The notes below the pieces were generated by a model that did not search any database, was not told the DNA's origin, and worked only from the letters and a program-made list of their open reading frames with translations. Below are positions 34,502 through 42,542 of a stretch of 64,000 bases of DNA, one piece after another (positions within the stretch are counted from its first letter, which is position 1; each line of letters begins with the position of its first letter). This DNA comes from Myxococcota bacterium (lineage in GTDB: Bacteria; Myxococcota; B64-G9). Made by a program: the position numbers and the translations under genes. The stretch is taken from assembly GCA_022710975.1 (NCBI GenBank), contig JAKLGA010000010.1, forward strand, positions 186,001 through 250,000, in the 5' to 3' direction.

Positions 34502-35284
34502 ATGCTCGCCCGAGCCTACATCGAAGACCTGGTCGCAAGCGGGCGCTACAGCTTCACCTCCACCGAGGCCTTTCGGGAAATTGGCAGCAGCCAGGCAGCG
34601 GTGCGAGCCCAGCTTCGTCGGCTGAAGGAGAAGGGGCTCATCGCCGAGCCCGTGCGGAGCTTCCATGTGATCGTGCCGCCCGAGTACCGTCGCCTGGGCT
34701 GTCTGCCCGCGGAGCAGTTCGTCGATCAGCTCATGAAGGTCTGGGAGGAGCCGTACTACCTCGGGTTGCTGTCCGCAGCCGAGAGGCACGGAGCGGCGCA
34801 CCAGCGTCCGCAGGCCTGCCAGGTGATGGTGCGCAAAAATCGGGAAGCGCTTGGGTGTCGGGAGGTCCGGATCGAGTTCATCGCCCGCGGCGACCTGGAG
34901 AAGATGCCCGTCTCCAGGGTCAACACTCTCCGTGGCGTCGTTCGTTGTGCAACCCCGGAGGTTACCGCCCTGGAGCTCGTGGGCTATCCCAACCATGCTG
35001 GGGGCTTGAGCAACGTCGCCACGGTCGTGGCCGAGCTCGCCGAGAACCTGGACGCGGGCAAGCTGCTCGAGGCCGCACGGCTCTCACCGATCAGCTGGTC
35101 GCAGCGACTTGGGTATCTCCTCGATCGGGTCGGCCAGGAGGACCTCGCCAAGGGGCTCGCGCCCTTTGTCGAGGAGCGAGCGCGGAGCTACACGCCGCTA
35201 CGCCGAGCTGCAGCCGTTGCTCCGGCGAAGCGAAGCGCGAGGTGGAAGCTCATCATCAACGCCGAGGTGGAGCCCGAAGCATGA
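34502..35284 (+). CDS. abiEi: AbiEi-family antitoxin (type IV toxin-antitoxin)
   Basis: A 260-residue protein with an N-terminal winged helix (FTSTEAFREIGSSQAAVRAQL ... LKEKGLI) and a C-terminal antitoxin domain (WEEPYYLGLLSAAERHGA, VNTLRGVVRCATPEVTALEL, MVRKNREALG). AbiEi neutralises AbiEii without direct contact and represses the operon. AGGAG lies 11 bases before ATG 34502. The stop overlaps the toxin start (ATGA). The gene is less G+C-rich than its neighbours and interrupts a run of lipopolysaccharide genes. Confidence 0.85.
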   Translation: MLARAYIEDLVASGRYSFTSTEAFREIGSSQAAVRAQLRRLKEKGLIAEPVRSFHVIVPPEYRRLGCLPAEQFVDQLMKVWEEPYYLGLLSAAERHGAAHQRPQACQVMVRKNREALGCREVRIEFIARGDLEKMPVSRVNTLRGVVRCATPEVTALELVGYPNHAGGLSNVATVVAELAENLDAGKLLEAARLSPISWSQRLGYLLDRVGQEDLAKGLAPFVEERARSYTPLRRAAAVAPAKRSARWKLIINAEVEPEA

Positions 35285-36129
35285 TCCCGAGGGCCAACAT
35301 CACCGGCTGGCGGGCGAGGGCCCCATGGCTTCTCGACGCGCAGGTCGAGCAGGACCTGGTCATCAGCCGGGCGATCGTCGAGCTGTTCCGGGTCCCGGAG
35401 CTCGCAGACTGCCTCATCTTCCGCGGCGGCACCGCGCTCTACAAGCTCTACATCGACCCGCCGGCCAGGTACTCCGAGGACATCGATCTGGTGCAGGCAC
35501 GCCCCGGGCCCATCGGCGACACGCTCGACCGGGCTCGGGCGGCGCTCGATCCCTGGCTCGGCGTCCCGCGCCGTCAGCTCAAGGAAGGCCGGGCCAACCT
35601 CGTCTACCGCTTCGACTCGGAGGACGCCCCGCCGCTGAAACTGCGGCTCAAGGTCGAGATCAACACCCGCGAACACTTCACGGAGCTTGGCGCTGTGCGC
35701 GTGCCGTTCCGGATCGACAACCCCTGGTTCACAGGCGCCGCCGACGTCGCCACGTACGCACTCGACGAGCTGCTCTGCACCAAGCTCCGCGCGCTGTACC
35801 AGAGGAAGAAGGGTCGGGACCTGTTCGACCTCTGGCTCGGGCTGGAATCGGGTCGGCTCGACCCGACCGTGCTTCTTTCGTGCTTCCGGCGCTACCTGTC
35901 GGAAGAGGGTCGTGCTGTCACTCGCGCGCAGTTCGAGGAGAACCTCGCCAGCAAGCGAGCAGATCCCGACTTCAGAGACGACGTGACCCCGCTGCTTCGG
36001 CCGGGCTTCTCCTGGGACTTCGACACCGCGCTCGATGACGTCCTCCGAGAGGTCGTGGCACTGCTGGCCGGGGAGCCGTGGAAGGGCGCGGGGGACGGAG
36101 GCGCCAGACCGGAAGGTCACGGCGCATGA
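35281..36129 (+). CDS. abiEii: AbiEii-family nucleotidyltransferase toxin
   Basis: A 282-residue toxin of the nucleotidyltransferase superfamily: FRGGTALYKLYI (GG motif plus helix), YSEDIDLVQ (catalytic DxD) at about residues 62-77, KVEINTR and KLRALYQRKKGRDLFDLW (motif with the basic/acidic pairs). AbiEii-type enzymes halt growth, and the family gives phage resistance by abortive infection; some act by adding nucleotides to tRNA. The motifs are intact, so the gene should be active. Confidence 0.9.
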   Translation: MIPRANITGWRARAPWLLDAQVEQDLVISRAIVELFRVPELADCLIFRGGTALYKLYIDPPARYSEDIDLVQARPGPIGDTLDRARAALDPWLGVPRRQLKEGRANLVYRFDSEDAPPLKLRLKVEINTREHFTELGAVRVPFRIDNPWFTGAADVATYALDELLCTKLRALYQRKKGRDLFDLWLGLESGRLDPTVLLSCFRRYLSEEGRAVTRAQFEENLASKRADPDFRDDVTPLLRPGFSWDFDTALDDVLREVVALLAGEPWKGAGDGGARPEGHGA

Positions 36130-36420
36130 CCGGCCCGCCCACCGAGGCCCGCACCTCCGCACTCGTCTGAGCTCGCATCACCGGGTGGATCCCTGGCGGG
36201 GCAGGGCAGGGGACGCAGAAGGTCGAGGGGAGCCAGGGCGAACCTCCACGTGGTCCGGACATCAAGACGATTTTGGGCACACGCCGTGGCACCGGATGCG
36301 GTACCACATGCCTGTCGCGCAATCCCGAGGTCTGGCCAGGCGGGTCCTCCTGGATGCGCTCGAGGCCCTCGGCCCGCATCGGGGCGCGCTGGTCACGGGA
36401 GCGAGGCCGGGGCGGCGCGC
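36130..36420. other. Intergenic region, right border of the AbiE islet
   Basis: No complete gene. Around 36330-36400 one frame reads VLLDALEALGPHRGALV, reminiscent of the start of unrelated nucleotidyltransferase-like genes (ALxPHRDALVLVG), then breaks off into the convergent gene. It could be a gene remnant, but the evidence is slight. Confidence 0.35.
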
Positions 36421-37317
36421 TCAGGGCTCCAGGCGGTAGGCCACCACGCGGTTGTCGGTGAAGGTGGGGATGAGCAGGGTGCGGGTCGCCTCGACGTACT
36501 CGAGGTCGGCCGCGCGGATCTTCTGCGCCGTGGTGTCCAGCAGCGGGGTGGCCGGGCCGCCCGGGCGGACGAGCTGGGTGCGGCCAGCCCAGTTGCTCAC
36601 CAGGTAGGCGCCCTGGCCGTAGGCCCGGAGCCCGTCGATCATGCCGAAGCCCTCCACGGGGACCGCGATCTCCGCCCGGCCGCTCCCGACGTCGACCCGG
36701 GCGATCCCCGTGGCCGTGCCCACCAGCAGGGCGCCGGCCTGCATCAGCATGCCGTTCGAACCCTTGAGCCCGGACAGGTCCGCCAGCACCGGGAGCGCGT
36801 CGCCCCTGAGGACGTGGATCCGGCCGGTGGTCATGTCCGAGACGTACACCTCGCCGCCCGGGCCCACGGCGATGTCGTTGAGGAACTCCGCGCCCGGCGC
36901 GGGCACGGTCTTGACGATGCGCCCGCTGGCGGTGTCGATGGCGTGCAGGCGATCGATGTCGGTCACCCACAGGGTGCCGCCCACGAGCCCCATGCCCTTG
37001 GGAGCGTCCATGCCCCTGGCCCACCCGCGGGCGAGCACCTCGCCCTGGGCGGAGAGCCGGGCGATGGTCCCGTCGCCGTCCTTCCCGGTGGGCTGCCCGC
37101 CGATGCAGGAGACGTAGAACACCTGCCGGCCGGGGTCCCACAGGACCGACTCGGGCACCGGGAGCCCCGAGGCGATCCACAGCGGCACCAGCCGGGGAGG
37201 GGTGACCGCGGGCGCCTCCGCCCCCGGGGCCGGGGCCGAGGCGAGGGCGGCCAGGACGGCGAGGACGGCGGGCGTGACGGGCTTCGTCTGCGGGGTACCG
37301 GCGTGGCGTGGGTGCAT
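36421..37317 (-). CDS. Exported SMP-30/NHL-like beta-propeller protein
   Basis: A 298-residue protein with a signal peptide (cleavage near PGAEA, ~residue 34) and a six-bladed propeller pattern of the SMP-30/gluconolactonase type (PESVLWDPGRQVFYVSC, MDAPKGMGLVGGTLWVTD, LNDIAVGPGGEVYVSDM, YVEATRTLLIPTFTDNRVVAYRL). The conserved ligands of the active lactonases are only partly recognisable, so enzyme activity is uncertain; many homologues are simply exported propellers. ATG 37317 has GGAG at suitable spacing. Confidence 0.75.
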   Translation of the reverse strand: MHPRHAGTPQTKPVTPAVLAVLAALASAPAPGAEAPAVTPPRLVPLWIASGLPVPESVLWDPGRQVFYVSCIGGQPTGKDGDGTIARLSAQGEVLARGWARGMDAPKGMGLVGGTLWVTDIDRLHAIDTASGRIVKTVPAPGAEFLNDIAVGPGGEVYVSDMTTGRIHVLRGDALPVLADLSGLKGSNGMLMQAGALLVGTATGIARVDVGSGRAEIAVPVEGFGMIDGLRAYGQGAYLVSNWAGRTQLVRPGGPATPLLDTTAQKIRAADLEYVEATRTLLIPTFTDNRVVAYRLEP

Positions 37318-37341
37318 GGCGAGATCTCCTGGGATGGGCCG

Positions 37342-37369
37342 AGTATAGCCCGCCGCGCGCGCCGGACAA
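37342..37369 (-). promoter_or_regulatory. Predicted promoter of the beta-propeller gene
   Basis: Minus-strand TTGTCC (37369-37364), 16-base spacer, TATACT (37347-37342), about 25 bases before ATG 37317. Confidence 0.5.
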
Positions 37370-37393
37370 GGGCCGGTCGCAGGAACCGGGCGC

Positions 37394-37422
37394 TTGACGC
37401 GGCGCGGGGGGCCTGGTAGCAG
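37394..37422 (+). promoter_or_regulatory. Predicted promoter of the polysaccharide export cluster
   Basis: TTGACG (37394-37399), 17-base spacer, TAGCAG (37417-37422), ending nine bases before the ATG at 37432; little or no leader is predicted. Confidence 0.45.
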
Positions 37423-37431
37423 CAGGGTGGA

Positions 37432-38229
37432 ATGCGCTCCTCCCCGGCCAACCTGTGGGCCCGGCGGCACCTGCTGGGGGTGCTGACGGTCTCCAACCTC
37501 AAGCGCCAGAACAAGAGCTCGGCGCTCGGCTACCTGTGGTGGCTGCTCGACCCGCTGCTGATGACCGGGGTGTACTACCTGGTGGTGGCGGTGCTGTTCC
37601 ACCGCCGCGGCGGGCCGGAGCAGCCCTACCTCCTGTTCCTGCTGTGCGGGCTGCTGCCCTGGAAGGCGTTCTCCGACTCGATCGGCCAGAGCGTGCTCAG
37701 CATCCGCGGCCAGGCCTCGATCGTCAAGGCCATCTCCTTCCCCAAGGCGGTGCTGCCGCTGGCGGTGGTGCTGTCGAACACCATCTACTTCCTGGTCGCC
37801 CTCCTGGTGGCCATCGGCCTGGCGCTCTACTACGGCCCGGAGCACGGCACCTGGCCGAGCGTCTACTACCTGCTGCTGCCCGTGGTGGTGCTGCTGCAGG
37901 TGCTGGTCACGGCCGGCCTGGCCCTGCTGGTGGCCGCGCTGGGTGTGCTGTTCCTGGACACCGGCAACATCACCGGGCACCTCCTGCGGATGTGGTACTT
38001 CCTGTCGCCCGGGCTCTACAGCCTGGACATGGTGCCCGAGCGCTACCGGCCCCTGTTCCGGCTGAACCCGTTCGCCGAGCTGATGACCGCCTACCGCGAC
38101 ATCCTCATGCACCACCGGGCTCCGGCCTGGGAGGATCTGGGGCTGGCCGCGGGGCTGGGGCTGGCGGCGCTGCTGGCGGGCTACCTCGTGTTCCGGCGCC
38201 TCGAGGGCCGGCTGGTGCAGCGGCTGTGA
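37432..38229 (+). CDS. ABC-2 type polysaccharide exporter permease (Wzm-like)
   Basis: A 265-residue permease with six helices and the ABC2 polysaccharide signature: N-terminal amphipathic start RRHLLGVLTVSNLKRQNKSSALGYLWWLLDPLL, then LLPWKAFSDSIGQSVLSI, PKAVLPLAVVLSN and the terminal LNPFAELMTAYRDILM. It would form the membrane channel for a lipid-linked glycan, working with the adjacent ATPase. Its stop overlaps the ATPase start (GTGA). Confidence 0.92.
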   Translation: MRSSPANLWARRHLLGVLTVSNLKRQNKSSALGYLWWLLDPLLMTGVYYLVVAVLFHRRGGPEQPYLLFLLCGLLPWKAFSDSIGQSVLSIRGQASIVKAISFPKAVLPLAVVLSNTIYFLVALLVAIGLALYYGPEHGTWPSVYYLLLPVVVLLQVLVTAGLALLVAALGVLFLDTGNITGHLLRMWYFLSPGLYSLDMVPERYRPLFRLNPFAELMTAYRDILMHHRAPAWEDLGLAAGLGLAALLAGYLVFRRLEGRLVQRL

Positions 38230-38960
38230 AGCCCGAGAACGTCATCGAGGCCGCGGGCCTCAGCATGCTCTACCGCGTGCCACGCTCGCGGCGCCGGAGC
38301 CTGCGCGAGGCGCTCTTCCGCTCGCTGCTGCACCGGGACGAGATCATGGAGGTGTGGGCGCTCAGGGACGTCAGCTTCGAGCTCCGGCGCGGGGAGAGCC
38401 TGGGGGTGGTGGGCGACAACGGGGCGGGCAAGAGCACGCTGTGCCTGCTGCTGTCGCAGATCATGGAGCCGACCCACGGCCGGGTGGAGGTGGCCGGGCG
38501 GGTCTCGGCGCTGCTCAGCCTGGGGGCCGGGTTCCAGCCCGACCTCACCGGCCGCGACAACATCTTCCTGCAGGGCATCTACCTGGGCCACTCGCGCGAG
38601 GCGGTCGAGTCCCTGCTGGAGGACATCGTCGCCTTCGCCGAGCTGGGCGACTTCATCGACGTCCCGGTGCGCACCTACTCCTCGGGCATGCGCGCCCGGC
38701 TGGCCTTCGCCATCGCGGCCTCGATCCAGCCCGAGATCCTGATCCTGGACGAGCTCATGGGGGTGGGCGACCAGCGTTTCCAGAAGAAGAGCGCGGCCCG
38801 CATGCGCGAGCTGATCGCCGAGTCCCGGGCCCTGGTGGTCGTGTCCCACAGCCTGGCCACGGTGCGCGCCCTGTGCACCCGGACCCTGTGGCTGGAGAAG
38901 GGGCGCGTGCTGGCCGACGGCCCGACCGAGGAGGTCCTGGCCCGCTATGCGTCCCGCTGA
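38226..38960 (+). CDS. ABC transporter ATPase for polysaccharide export (Wzt-like)
   Basis: A 244-residue ATPase: Walker A GDNGAGKST, signature YSSGMRARL, Walker B ILILDELMG and an H-loop VVSHS. The N-terminal segment (IEAAGLSMLYRVPRSRRRSLREALF) is the hallmark of TagH/Wzt-type exporters. It lacks the extra C-terminal carbohydrate-binding domain found in some Wzt proteins, so recognition of the glycan end is probably not its job. Confidence 0.93.
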   Translation: MKPENVIEAAGLSMLYRVPRSRRRSLREALFRSLLHRDEIMEVWALRDVSFELRRGESLGVVGDNGAGKSTLCLLLSQIMEPTHGRVEVAGRVSALLSLGAGFQPDLTGRDNIFLQGIYLGHSREAVESLLEDIVAFAELGDFIDVPVRTYSSGMRARLAFAIAASIQPEILILDELMGVGDQRFQKKSAARMRELIAESRALVVVSHSLATVRALCTRTLWLEKGRVLADGPTEEVLARYASR

Positions 38961-39870
38961 GGCCGATCGCCCGCTGGTGCTGGTCTCGCCGGTGCGCGAC
39001 GAGGCCGCCGGGCTGCCGTGCGCCGTGGCCTCGGTGCTGGCCCAGCGGGTGCGGCCGCTGGCCTGGGCGGTGGTGGACGACGGCTCCACGGACGGCACCT
39101 GGGAGCTCCTGGGCGAGCTGGCCCGGCGGGTGCCCGGCCTGCGCCCGGTGCGGCTCGAGCGCCGGGGAGCGCGCCAGCCGGGCCCGGCCGTGGTGCGCGC
39201 CTTCCAGGCCGGTCTGGAGGCGCTCCGGGACCTGCCCTGGGGCTACGTCGGCAAGCTGGACGGGGACGTGCTCCTGCCCGGCGACTACTACGCCCGGCTG
39301 CTCGAGGCCTTCGGGCGCGAGCCCCGCCTGGGCATCGCCGGGGGCGCCTGCCTGGCGCCGCGCTCCGCCCGCCCCGGCCGCTTCCGCCTGGAGCCGAACG
39401 CCCCCCAGCACACCCGCGGCCCGTGCAAGGTCTGGCGGCGGGAGTGCCTCGAGGAGATCGGGGGCTTGCGGCCGGTGCTGGGCTGGGACGGGCTGGACGG
39501 CTCCGAGGCGCGGCGCCTGGGCTGGCACACGCGCACGCTCCCGGGGCTCTACGCGCTGCACCTGCGGCCGACCCACGCGGGCGACGGCCCGCTGCGCGGG
39601 GCCCGGCGGGCCGGCCGCGGCGCCTGGCAGCTCCACCACGGGCCGGTCTACCTGGCCGCCCGGGCGCTGGCGGCGCTCCTGCGGCCGCCCCACCTGCTCG
39701 GCCCGCTGGGCCTGCTGGCCGGCTACCTGGAGGCGGCCCTGCGGGGCGAGCGGCAGGCGCTGCCGCCGGAGCTGGTGCGGCATCTGCGGCGGGAGCAGCG
39801 GGCCCGGCTGCTGGGCGCGCTGGCCGACCTGCTCGGCCGGGCCGGGGGGCGGGGAGGGGAGCCCGCGTGA
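38947..39870 (+). CDS. Family 2 glycosyltransferase
   Basis: A 307-residue GT-A enzyme: PLVLVSPVRDEAAGLPCAV, AVVDDGSTDGTWELL and the metal-binding GKLDGDVLL (DxD). A conserved C-terminal half contains CKVWRRECLEEIGGLRPVLGWDGLD. The fold transfers a sugar from a nucleotide-activated donor. It starts inside the ATPase gene (14-base overlap) and overlaps the next gene by four bases, so it belongs to the polysaccharide operon. Confidence 0.88.
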   Translation: MRPAEADRPLVLVSPVRDEAAGLPCAVASVLAQRVRPLAWAVVDDGSTDGTWELLGELARRVPGLRPVRLERRGARQPGPAVVRAFQAGLEALRDLPWGYVGKLDGDVLLPGDYYARLLEAFGREPRLGIAGGACLAPRSARPGRFRLEPNAPQHTRGPCKVWRRECLEEIGGLRPVLGWDGLDGSEARRLGWHTRTLPGLYALHLRPTHAGDGPLRGARRAGRGAWQLHHGPVYLAARALAALLRPPHLLGPLGLLAGYLEAALRGERQALPPELVRHLRREQRARLLGALADLLGRAGGRGGEPA

Positions 39871-41045
39871 GCCGCGTGTGCATGCTGGTGCACCACTACT
39901 TCCCGCGCGACGTGCGGGTGCGGCGCGAGGCGCGCGCGCTCGCGGCGGCCGGCCTCGAGGTGAGCGTGATCGCCCTCAGGCAGCGCGGCGAGCAGGCCCG
40001 CGAGCGCTGGCAGGGCATCGAGGTGCTGCGCCTGCCGGTGCGGCGCCACCGGGGCAGCCCGCTGCCGGTCTACCTGGCCGAGTACTCCGCCTTCGCCGCG
40101 GCGGCGGGCCTGGCCGTGCGCGCGCTCGCCCGCGCGGCGCCCTTCGACGTGATCCACGTGCACACCCCGCCGGACTTCCTGGTGGCCGCGGCCGGCCCGG
40201 CCCGGGCCCGCGGGGCGCGCCTGGTGGTGGACATCCACGACCTCACCCCGGAGCTGTACGGCGCGCGCTTCCGCGGGCTGGGGGGGCGCGCGGCCCTGGG
40301 CCTGCTGGCGCGCATGGAGCAGCGCGCCTGCCGGGTGGCCGACCGGGTGCTGACGGTGACCGACGCCTTCCGCCGGCTGCTCGTCGCGCGCGGGGCGGAG
40401 CCCGGCAAGGTGGGCGTGCTGCACAACTGCCCGGACGAGGAGATCTTCGATCCCGCCCGCCTGGGCCCGCGGGCCCAGGGCCAGGGGTTCCGCGTGGTGC
40501 ACCACGGCACCCTGGTCACCCGCTACGGGCTCGGCACCCTGCTGGACGCCTTCGCCCTGGTGGCCGCCCGCCGGGCGGACGCCTGCCTGGACATCTACGG
40601 CGAGGGCGACCTGCTGCCCGGGCTCCAGCGCCGGAGCGCGGAGCCGCCGCTCCTCGGCCGGGTGCGGCTGCTCGGTGACCGGCCGCAGGAGGAGGTGGCC
40701 CGGGCGGTCGCGGCCGCCGACCTGTGCGTGGTGCCCAACCTGGCCGACGCCTTCACCGATCTGCTGCTGCCCACCAAGCTGCTCGAGGCGCTGAGGCTCG
40801 GGCGGCCGGCGGTGGCCTCCGCCACCACCGCGATCCGCGAGGCCTTCCCCCGCGGGGTCCGGCTCGTGCCCCCCGGCGACCCCGCGGCCCTGGCCGAGGC
40901 CATCCTGGCGCTGGCCGCGGACCCGGCCGCGCGCGCGGCGCTGGCCGCCGAGGGCCGCGCGGCGGTCGAGCGCTTCTCCTGGCGGCTGGAGAAGCTGAAG
41001 CTCCTCGACCTGTACCGCGAGCTGGGCGCCCGCCGCCCGGCCTGA
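39867..41045 (+). CDS. Family 4 glycosyltransferase
   Basis: A 392-residue GT-B glycosyltransferase with FPRDVRVRREARALAAAGLEV near the start, FDVIHVHTPPDFLVA, a donor-binding half with VHHGTLVTRYGLGTLLDAF and, near residue 300, PTKLLEALRLGRPAVAS, which holds the conserved glutamate of the EX7E motif. It acts in the cytoplasm on a lipid-linked glycan. The GTG start overlaps the previous stop. Confidence 0.9.
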   Translation: MSRVCMLVHHYFPRDVRVRREARALAAAGLEVSVIALRQRGEQARERWQGIEVLRLPVRRHRGSPLPVYLAEYSAFAAAAGLAVRALARAAPFDVIHVHTPPDFLVAAAGPARARGARLVVDIHDLTPELYGARFRGLGGRAALGLLARMEQRACRVADRVLTVTDAFRRLLVARGAEPGKVGVLHNCPDEEIFDPARLGPRAQGQGFRVVHHGTLVTRYGLGTLLDAFALVAARRADACLDIYGEGDLLPGLQRRSAEPPLLGRVRLLGDRPQEEVARAVAAADLCVVPNLADAFTDLLLPTKLLEALRLGRPAVASATTAIREAFPRGVRLVPPGDPAALAEAILALAADPAARAALAAEGRAAVERFSWRLEKLKLLDLYRELGARRPA

Positions 41046-41058
41046 GGCGCGGCCGGTT

Positions 41059-41087
41059 TTGATCCGCCCGGCCGCTTGCGGTAGGAA
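41059..41087 (+). promoter_or_regulatory. Predicted promoter, leaderless type
   Basis: TTGATC (41059-41064), 17-base spacer, TAGGAA (41082-41087). The -10 box ends six bases before the GTG at 41094, so transcription should begin at the start codon. Confidence 0.5.
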
Positions 41088-41093
41088 TGGGGC

Positions 41094-42533
41094 GTGCTCC
41101 GACAGCCCGACAGCGCCGTGGAGCGGGGCCTCAAGCTCCTGGTGGATCTGCTGGCCTTCTTCCTGGCCGCCAACCTGGCCTTCGATCTGCGCTACTACGT
41201 GGAGTGGGGCGATCTGCTGAGGACCGGCCCGGCGCCCTGGGGCGAGCTCTACCGCGGGCTGCCCTACATGCTGCTCGGCTACGCGGCCATCCTGGCCGTG
41301 TTCGGCCTGTACCGGCCGAACCTCAAGCGGCGCCAGGAGGTGGCGCTGCTCGTCAAGGCCCAGGCCACCGCCTTCACCCTCATCTTCGCCACCGCCTTCT
41401 TCTACCGGGGCTTCTCCTACTCCCGGGCGGCGGCGCTGCTGATGATCCCCTTCGCCCTGGTGATCAACCTGGCCTTCCGCCTGCTGTACCGCGCCGCCCG
41501 CGCGCGCCTGCTCAGGCTCGAGGTGGTGCAGGAGCGCCTGATCATCGTGGGCTACTCCGAGGAGACCCCGACCCTCATCCGCCGCCTGCTCCGCCCGGGC
41601 CACGCGCACGCGCTGCTGGGCGTGGTGGCCCACCCCAGGCAGCCGCTGCCCGAGGGGGTGAGCCGGCTCGGCGCGCGGGTGGAGGACCTGCGCGCCATCC
41701 TGGCCGCCCAGCCGGTCGACCGGGTGCTGCTCATCTCGGGCGCGCTCAGCCACGCCGAGCTCATCCAGGCCATCGAGGCCTGCGACGAGGGCCACGTGGC
41801 CTGGGGGGTGGTGCCCGATCTGTACGACCTGCTGCTCGACAGGCTGCACCTCGATCAGGTGGTGGGCATCCCGGTCATGGGCCCGGCGGGCACCAACATC
41901 GTGGGCATGAACCGGGTGCTGAAGCGCGCGGTGGACCTGGTGATGGCCGCGCTGCTCGGGCTGGCGCTCGCGCCCGTGTGGCTGCTGACGGCGCTGCTGG
42001 TGAAGCTCAGCTCGCCCGGCCCGGCCCTGTTCGTCCAGGAGCGGGTCGGGCGCCACGGGCGCACCTTCCGCATCCTCAAGTTCCGCACCATGCGGGTCGG
42101 CGCCGGCGATCAGCTCCACCGGGAGACCATGGCCCGGGTGATCGAGGGCGGCCAGCCGGGCGACCAGGACGGCAAGATCCCCATCTTCAAGCTCAAGGAC
42201 GACCCGCGCGTCACCGGCGTGGGGCGCTGGCTCAGGCGCTTCTCGCTCGACGAGCTGCCGCAGCTGTGGAACGTGCTCAAGGGCGACATGAGCCTGGTCG
42301 GGCCGCGCCCGGCCGTGCCGCACGAGGTGGCCCGCTACCGCGAGCGGCACCGGCGCCGGCTGGAGGCCCAGCCGGGCATCACCGGCCTGTGGCAGGTCTC
42401 GGGCCGCAACCGGCTGTCCTTCGACGAGATGGTCGAGCTCGACATCCAGTACCTGGAGAACTGGTCGCTCGGGCTGGACGTGCGCATCGTGCTGAAGACC
42501 GTGGCGGCCGTGGTGCTCAGCCGCGGCTACTAG
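41094..42533 (+). CDS. Polyprenyl-phosphate sugar phosphotransferase (WbaP/EpsZ type)
   Basis: A 479-residue enzyme that starts a polysaccharide by transferring sugar-1-phosphate to undecaprenyl phosphate. The first ~150 residues hold four helices, then a CoA-binding-like domain (IIVGYSEETPTLIRRLL). From residue ~280 the bacterial sugar-transferase catalytic domain follows (KRAVDLVMAALLGL, SSPGPALFVQERVGRHG, ILKFRTM, DELPQLWNVLKGDMSLVGPRP). The GTG start has no ribosome-binding site, consistent with its leaderless promoter. It completes the polysaccharide cluster. Confidence 0.94.
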   Translation: MLRQPDSAVERGLKLLVDLLAFFLAANLAFDLRYYVEWGDLLRTGPAPWGELYRGLPYMLLGYAAILAVFGLYRPNLKRRQEVALLVKAQATAFTLIFATAFFYRGFSYSRAAALLMIPFALVINLAFRLLYRAARARLLRLEVVQERLIIVGYSEETPTLIRRLLRPGHAHALLGVVAHPRQPLPEGVSRLGARVEDLRAILAAQPVDRVLLISGALSHAELIQAIEACDEGHVAWGVVPDLYDLLLDRLHLDQVVGIPVMGPAGTNIVGMNRVLKRAVDLVMAALLGLALAPVWLLTALLVKLSSPGPALFVQERVGRHGRTFRILKFRTMRVGAGDQLHRETMARVIEGGQPGDQDGKIPIFKLKDDPRVTGVGRWLRRFSLDELPQLWNVLKGDMSLVGPRPAVPHEVARYRERHRRRLEAQPGITGLWQVSGRNRLSFDEMVELDIQYLENWSLGLDVRIVLKTVAAVVLSRGY

Positions 42534-42542
42534 GACGCAGGC

